Positions 59,993 through 64,000 of a stretch of DNA of 64,000 bases are shown here, piece after piece. The stretch is from assembly GCA_001544595.2 (NCBI GenBank), contig FCOH02000007.1, positions 124,001-188,000 on the forward strand, given 5' to 3'. The notes beneath the pieces are model-generated. The model saw nothing but the letters and a program-made list of their open reading frames with translations. It searched no databases and was not told the origin of the DNA. This DNA comes from Caballeronia peredens (GTDB lineage Bacteria; Pseudomonadota; Gammaproteobacteria; Burkholderiales; Burkholderiaceae). Position 1 is the first letter of the stretch, and each line of letters begins with the position of its first letter. A program made the translations under genes and the position numbers.

Positions 59993-61567
59993 ATGTCAGG
60001 CAACCCGTCTTTGATCGATTCGATTCTGGCCACGCCGGCGACAGACGACGGGCTGATCACGGCTGCCATTCGCGCATCGCTGCTGTCGACGCTCGTCGAA
60101 GACATCCGCCCGCTGCTGCTGTCCGGCGCGTCGAGCGCGTTCGTCGCGATCATCGCGCTCGCGCGTCTGGACGCGCTCTGGACGATCGTCTGGGTCGCCG
60201 CCGATCTATTGCTGCTCGCCGTGCGCGTCGGCATCGTGTGCCGTTATCGCGCGCTCAGCCGGCCGGCCGCGGCCCACGCCGTGCCGCATCCCGCGCCGTG
60301 GGCCGCGCGCTATGCGCCCTTCGCGCTCGCGACGTGTCTCGTGACCGGTCTCGGCACGATGGCCTGCGTCATTTCCGGCGACGCCGTGCTGGCCTCGCTC
60401 GCCATCATGGTGACGGCGGGTCTGCTGGGCGGCATCGCGTCGCGCAACGCGGGGACGCCGCATCTGGCAATCGGGCAGGTGTGTCTCGGCGCGGTGCCGA
60501 TCGGCGCGGGGGCGCTGTTCGGGCCGCCCGGCTACTGGATTCTCGTGCCGCCGCTGTTTCTCTACATCGGCGCGATGTGCGCGGTCGTGGGCCGCCATTA
60601 CCGCGGCCTCGTCGCGCTGATGACGGCCGAGCAGGGCCACGCCGAAATCGCCGCGCGCTTCGACGCCGCGCTCGCTCATATGCCGCACGGCCTGTGCACC
60701 GTGGATGCCGCGGGAAAGGTCGTCATCGCGAACCGGAAGTCGGCGGAGCTGTTCGGCGCGACCGTCGAAATGCTGCGGCTGAACGTGTCCTTGCCGGATT
60801 TCATCGGCTTCGTCGGCCTGGCGAAATTCGGCGAAGTGCTGCGCGCGCAGTTTTCCGAACGCTGCACGCAATGGCTGCGGGAAGGCAATCCGCCGCTCGA
60901 TCTGCAACTCTGCGATGGCCGGCAGCTCGAACTGAGCCGCAACCCGGTGCCCGACGGCAGCGCGGTGATCATCATCGAGGATGTGACGGAACGCCGTAAA
61001 GCCGAAGCGAAGATCCTGCATTGGGCGCATCACGATTCGCTCACGGGATTGCCCAACCGGCGCTATCTCGGCGATCACGCCGAACGGCTGATGGCGGGCG
61101 GCGTCGGCCACGAGAAGGTGCTGGTGATGTACGTCGATCTCGACGGCTTCAAGCGCGTCAACGACGCGCACGGCCACAACGCGGGCGACGAACTGCTGCG
61201 GCGCGTCGCCGACCGCCTGCGCAACGCGATGCGGCGCGGCGAACTGGCTGCGCGTCTGGGCGGCGACGAATTCGCGATCGTCGCGAGTTATCTGTCGAAG
61301 CGGAGTTGCGAAACCTTCGCGGAAAAGATCATCCGCGAGTTGTCGCCGGCTTATGCGCTCGATGCGGGCGTGACCGTGCGTGTCGGCGTGAGCATGGGCA
61401 TCGCGCTCGCGAAACCGGGCGAAGCGTTCGAAAGCGCGTTGAAGCGCGCCGACGCCGCGCTGTACGAAGCCAAGCAGCACGAGCGCGGCGGGTATCGGTT
61501 CGCGGGAGAAGATGCCGGTCTCATGAAACACGATGACGAAGGCGCAATCGTCGCGCACAGAAGCTGA
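59993..61567 (+). CDS. Membrane-anchored diguanylate cyclase (PAS-GGDEF)
   Basis: 524 residues from ATG at 59993; a GTG at 59936 would add 19 residues, and neither has a clear ribosome site. N-terminal half carries about 5-6 hydrophobic helices (FVAIIALARLDALWTIVWVAADLLLLAVRV; LATCLVTGLGTMACVI). A PAS-like domain spans about 220-330 (RFDAALAHMPHGLCTVDAAGKVVIANRKSAELFG). The GGDEF domain starts near 345 (HDSLTGLPNRRYLG) with the catalytic LGGDEFAIVAS intact. An RxxD inhibitory site is not evident in the usual position. Makes c-di-GMP in response to a membrane or cytoplasmic signal. Confidence 0.88.
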   Translation: MSGNPSLIDSILATPATDDGLITAAIRASLLSTLVEDIRPLLLSGASSAFVAIIALARLDALWTIVWVAADLLLLAVRVGIVCRYRALSRPAAAHAVPHPAPWAARYAPFALATCLVTGLGTMACVISGDAVLASLAIMVTAGLLGGIASRNAGTPHLAIGQVCLGAVPIGAGALFGPPGYWILVPPLFLYIGAMCAVVGRHYRGLVALMTAEQGHAEIAARFDAALAHMPHGLCTVDAAGKVVIANRKSAELFGATVEMLRLNVSLPDFIGFVGLAKFGEVLRAQFSERCTQWLREGNPPLDLQLCDGRQLELSRNPVPDGSAVIIIEDVTERRKAEAKILHWAHHDSLTGLPNRRYLGDHAERLMAGGVGHEKVLVMYVDLDGFKRVNDAHGHNAGDELLRRVADRLRNAMRRGELAARLGGDEFAIVASYLSKRSCETFAEKIIRELSPAYALDAGVTVRVGVSMGIALAKPGEAFESALKRADAALYEAKQHERGGYRFAGEDAGLMKHDDEGAIVAHRS

Positions 61568-61713
61568 GCGCGGCGCTTGCGCGAAGCGCTCCTGAGCGGC
61601 GCAAATCATCCGTGCATCACACGTTCGTATAAGCGCGCCGAGTCGTTCGTAGAATGGTCCGCGCGCGTGCGCTTCCTTAAGCTGACGTCATGGTCAAGCA
61701 CTGGGAGCGCATC

Positions 61714-61920
61714 ATGAGCGATACATCGACACGCAGGCTGTTATCGGGTTGCGCCGCCGTGCTGGCGTTCGGCACGTGGTACTCGTTGAATGCGCCGCAC
61801 GACTGGAGCGCGCTGGACCGCGCGGGCTACGACACGGAGCTGCCGCTCGAGCGCATTGCGCTGGACGACGCTCGAGCGGCGCCCGCGATGCTCGCGCAAG
61901 ACCAGACGCCGCAGCGATAA
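61714..61920 (+). CDS. 68-residue hypothetical protein
   Basis: ATG at 61714 with GGGAG 6-7 bases upstream; an ATG at 61690 lacks one. Sequence MSDTSTRRLLSGCAAVLAFGTWYSL...: a short hydrophobic N-terminal helix and acidic C-terminal tail (DDARAAPAMLAQDQTPQR). Possibly a membrane-anchored small protein; the GC in LSGCA could be a weak lipobox. Not recognised. Convergent with the response regulator gene, 4 bases between stops. Confidence 0.5.
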   Translation: MSDTSTRRLLSGCAAVLAFGTWYSLNAPHDWSALDRAGYDTELPLERIALDDARAAPAMLAQDQTPQR

Positions 61921-61924
61921 ACCG

Positions 61925-62596
61925 TCAGGCGCGCGGCGGCGTGGATGCGCCCTGCGGCATTTTCACGCCGAGCGCTTCGGCCTTCAGCACGAGATCGGCG
62001 AGCGAGCGCGCCGCCATCTTCTTCATCGCCTGACCGCGATGAATCTTCACCGTGATCTCGCTCAGATTCATCTCCGCCGCGATCTGCTTGTTCATCAGCC
62101 CCGACACGACGAACGCCATCACCTCGCGCTCACGCGGCGTGAGCGATTCGTACGAGCGCCGCAAATCCGCGACCGAGCGGCTCGCCGCGCGCCGTTGGGC
62201 ATCGCTTTCCAGCGCCTGCGAGACCGCGTCGAGCATGTCCTGATCGCGGAACGGTTTCGCGAGAAAGTCCTTCGCGCCGGCCTTCATCGCTTTCACCGTC
62301 ATCGCGATATCGCCGTGCGCCGTCATGAAGACGATCGGCAGGCCGAGCTGGCTCGCCGCGATCTGCTCCTGCACCGCGAGGCCGCTCTGTCCCTTGAGAC
62401 GCACATCGAGGATCAGGCAACTCGGCACGTCCGGCATGTCGTACGCGAGGAATTCGTGCGCGGACCCGAACGTCATCACGCTCATGCCGACCGAGCGCAG
62501 CAGCATGTCGAGCGCGTCGCGCATGGAATCGTCGTCGTCGACCACGTAGACCATCGCGCTGTTTGCCTTCGTGTTCGCGTCCTTGTCAGTGCTCAT
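61925..62596 (-). CDS. FixJ-family response regulator (REC-LuxR)
   Basis: 223 residues from ATG at 62596 with GGGGGAG upstream. Receiver domain: VYVVDDDDSMRDALDMLLRSVG, phospho-Asp in CLILDVRLKGQSG, signature Thr in FMTAHGD and Lys in FLAKPFRD. LuxR-type HTH at the C-terminus: SLTPREREVMAFVVSGLMNKQIAAEMNLSEITVKIHRGQAMKKM. The gene overlaps the end of the PAS histidine kinase gene by 11 bases, so they form one two-component pair. DNA targets unknown; FixJ-type regulators often control oxygen or aromatic/alcohol metabolism. Confidence 0.93.
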   Translation of the reverse strand: MSTDKDANTKANSAMVYVVDDDDSMRDALDMLLRSVGMSVMTFGSAHEFLAYDMPDVPSCLILDVRLKGQSGLAVQEQIAASQLGLPIVFMTAHGDIAMTVKAMKAGAKDFLAKPFRDQDMLDAVSQALESDAQRRAASRSVADLRRSYESLTPREREVMAFVVSGLMNKQIAAEMNLSEITVKIHRGQAMKKMAARSLADLVLKAEALGVKMPQGASTPPRA

Positions 62597-64000
62597 CGTC
62601 TCCCCCTTCGTGTGCGGGCAGCACGAAGCGCAAGCGCGCGCCGCCTTCATCGGGCGACTCCGCCCATATTCTGCCGCCGTGCGCCTCGATGATCGAACGG
62701 CAAATCGACAAACCCATGCCCATGCCTTCGGCCTTCGTCGTGAAAAACGCGTCGAAAAGCCGGCGGGCGTTGTCTTCGCTGATGCCCGTGCCCGAATCCT
62801 GTACCGTGATCTGCGCACAGCCCGGATCGCTGCTGCTCGCGCCCGTCGCGATGCGCAACGTGCGCGGCCCGGTCACGCCGGACATCGCCTGCGCCGCATT
62901 CATGATCAGATTGATGAGCACCTGCTGCAACTGCACGCGATCGCAGACCACCGCAGGCGACGGCGTCGCGAGATCGGTGCGCACGTCGACCCGATAACGC
63001 GCCAGTTCGCGCCGCACGAGTTCGATCGTTTCGCCGACGATCTCGTTCACCTCGAGCGTCGCCGGCTGGCTGTCGCGCTTGCGCGCCATCGCGCGGATGC
63101 GTGCGATGACCTCGCTCGCGCGCTTGGCGTCGCGAATCATCTGCGTGATCGATTCCTGCGCTTCCGCGATGTCCGGCTTCTCGCGCCCGAGCCAGCGCAG
63201 GCCCGCGCCGCCGCATGTGACGATGGCCGCCATCGGCTGCGTCACTTCATGCGCGATCGACGCGGCCAGCTCGCCCAGCATCGTGACGCGCGTGACGTGC
63301 GCGAGTTCGGCCGTCGAGCGCGCGAGCGCTTCCTGCGCGAGCTTGGTTTCGGTGACGTCCATCAGCGCGCCGACGTACTCGTCGCCGTCGCTTTCGCTCG
63401 ACGCCCGATGCGCGACGAAATGCACATGCTTGATCGTGCCGTCGGGCAACAGCAGCCGATGTTCCACGTCGATCTCGCACGCGCCGCTCACCGCCGATTC
63501 ATGCGCGGCACGCACGATCGCGATGTCGTCGGGATGCGCGCGCGCGAGGATCGCGTCGATCGTCGGCGCAAGTTCGCGCGGATAGTCGAAGATGCGGTAC
63601 GCCTCGTCGGACCACCACATCGTGCCGGCGGGCAGACGCGTCGCGATGCTGCCCGTGCGCGACAGACGCTGCGCGTCGAGCAGAAACGCCTCGCTGCGCC
63701 TGAGCGCATGTTCGGCCTGCTTGCGCGCTTCGATATCGGTGTTGACGCCGTACCAGCGCAGAATTTCTCCCGCGCCGTCGCGCAGCGGTTCGGCGCCGAG
63801 ATGCATCCAGCGATAACCGCCGTCGCCGCCGCGAATGCGCGAGACGTTCTCGAACGACGTGCCCGCCGCGATCGCCGCCTGCCAGTCGCGCTGCATCTGC
63901 GCGAAGTCGGCAGGATGCACGATCTCGCGCCAGACGTCGCCGCCGCCTTCGTCGAGCGCCACGCCGAGATCGTTCCAGCGGCGGTTGATGAAAATGAGGC
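62586..64000 (-). CDS. PAS-domain sensor histidine kinase (5' end outside window)
   Basis: The frame is open to the right edge of the window; a GTG at 63962 is internal (upstream codons read FINRRWNDLG). At least 470 residues. Visible: end of one PAS, a PAS with PAC (DVWREIVHPADFAQMQRDWQAAIAAG, RWYGVNTDIEARKQAE), another PAS (LDAQRLSRTGSIATRLPAGTMWWSDEAYRIFDYPRELAPT), H-box ELAASIAHEVTQPMAAIVTCGGAGLRWL, ATPase with LINLIMNAAQAM, DSGTGISEDNARRLFDAFFTTKAEGMGMGLSI. No membrane helix in the visible part. This is the common FixL-like soil kinase architecture; it overlaps and controls the FixJ-like regulator. Confidence 0.9.
   Translation of the reverse strand, partial: LIFINRRWNDLGVALDEGGGDVWREIVHPADFAQMQRDWQAAIAAGTSFENVSRIRGGDGGYRWMHLGAEPLRDGAGEILRWYGVNTDIEARKQAEHALRRSEAFLLDAQRLSRTGSIATRLPAGTMWWSDEAYRIFDYPRELAPTIDAILARAHPDDIAIVRAAHESAVSGACEIDVEHRLLLPDGTIKHVHFVAHRASSESDGDEYVGALMDVTETKLAQEALARSTAELAHVTRVTMLGELAASIAHEVTQPMAAIVTCGGAGLRWLGREKPDIAEAQESITQMIRDAKRASEVIARIRAMARKRDSQPATLEVNEIVGETIELVRRELARYRVDVRTDLATPSPAVVCDRVQLQQVLINLIMNAAQAMSGVTGPRTLRIATGASSSDPGCAQITVQDSGTGISEDNARRLFDAFFTTKAEGMGMGLSICRSIIEAHGGRIWAESPDEGGARLRFVLPAHEGGDDEH

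Noticed and set aside
1-64000. Insertion sequences, integrases, tRNA genes or prophage genes
   Set aside because: I looked for transposase/integrase motifs and tRNA-like cloverleafs among the frames and gaps and saw none; this is by reading, without a covariance search.

Overview
The window is GC-rich, gene-dense DNA. Its gene content points to a Burkholderiaceae member of the Paraburkholderia/Caballeronia kind: aerobic aromatic-CoA pathways, many LysR/GntR/AraC regulators, MHS-family transporters, a PQQ glucose dehydrogenase and a proteobacterial manganese riboswitch. The genus is an inference from content and style, because no rRNA or other marker is present. I see no tRNA, rRNA, CRISPR, prophage or insertion sequence. 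About 60 genes are supported, including two under 60 codons, and two genes are cut by the window edges.

Layout. 1-1686: end of a thioredoxin-reductase-like gene, a terminator and a VOC protein. 1921-11956: a tightly coupled operon for CoA-dependent aerobic anthranilate (2-aminobenzoate) degradation: monooxygenase/reductase fusion, SDR, MarR regulator, crotonase, acyl-CoA dehydrogenase, thioesterase, Rid protein, CoA ligase and a peptide-type solute-binding protein. 11943-15400: a beta-keto acid cleavage enzyme (BKACE) and MFS permease, divergent from an AraC regulator, with a perfect palindrome between them. 16064-17536: a ProP-like transporter. 17549-26914: a nine-gene operon with a GntR regulator, MtnK, MtnA, a FucA-like aldolase, a ribose-type ABC importer and DhaK/DhaL. 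It reads as uptake of 5-methylthioribose or 5-deoxyribose and its catabolism to DHAP.

27017-33666: a DJ-1/PfpI protein and MocR regulator, a LysR/NmrA pair, and a soluble hybrid sensor kinase downstream of a 14-bp hairpin. 33608-42312: an acyl-CoA catabolic island of unknown substrate (double CoA-transferase, LysR, enoyl-CoA hydratase, SDR, MHS transporter, thiolase, second CoA-transferase). Its central divergent promoter carries a 33-nt inverted repeat. 42450-48983: a lipoprotein, alanine racemase, a membrane protein, MntP with its manganese riboswitch, a SnoaL protein, a beta-propeller lipoprotein and a 45-codon gene. 49048-59580: membrane glucose dehydrogenase, small hypotheticals, TyrB with an aromatic amino acid permease, two small proteins, and a putative quinate/shikimate operon (AroQ, Gfo/Idh/MocA, MHS transporter). 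59993-64000: a diguanylate cyclase, a small protein and a FixJ/PAS-kinase pair, the kinase running off the window.

The best leads for undescribed biology are the thioribose/deoxyribose uptake-DHAP-DhaKL operon, the CoA-transferase island with its long inverted repeat, and the anthranilate operon, whose crotonase and Rid proteins have lost the canonical catalytic residues of their families.
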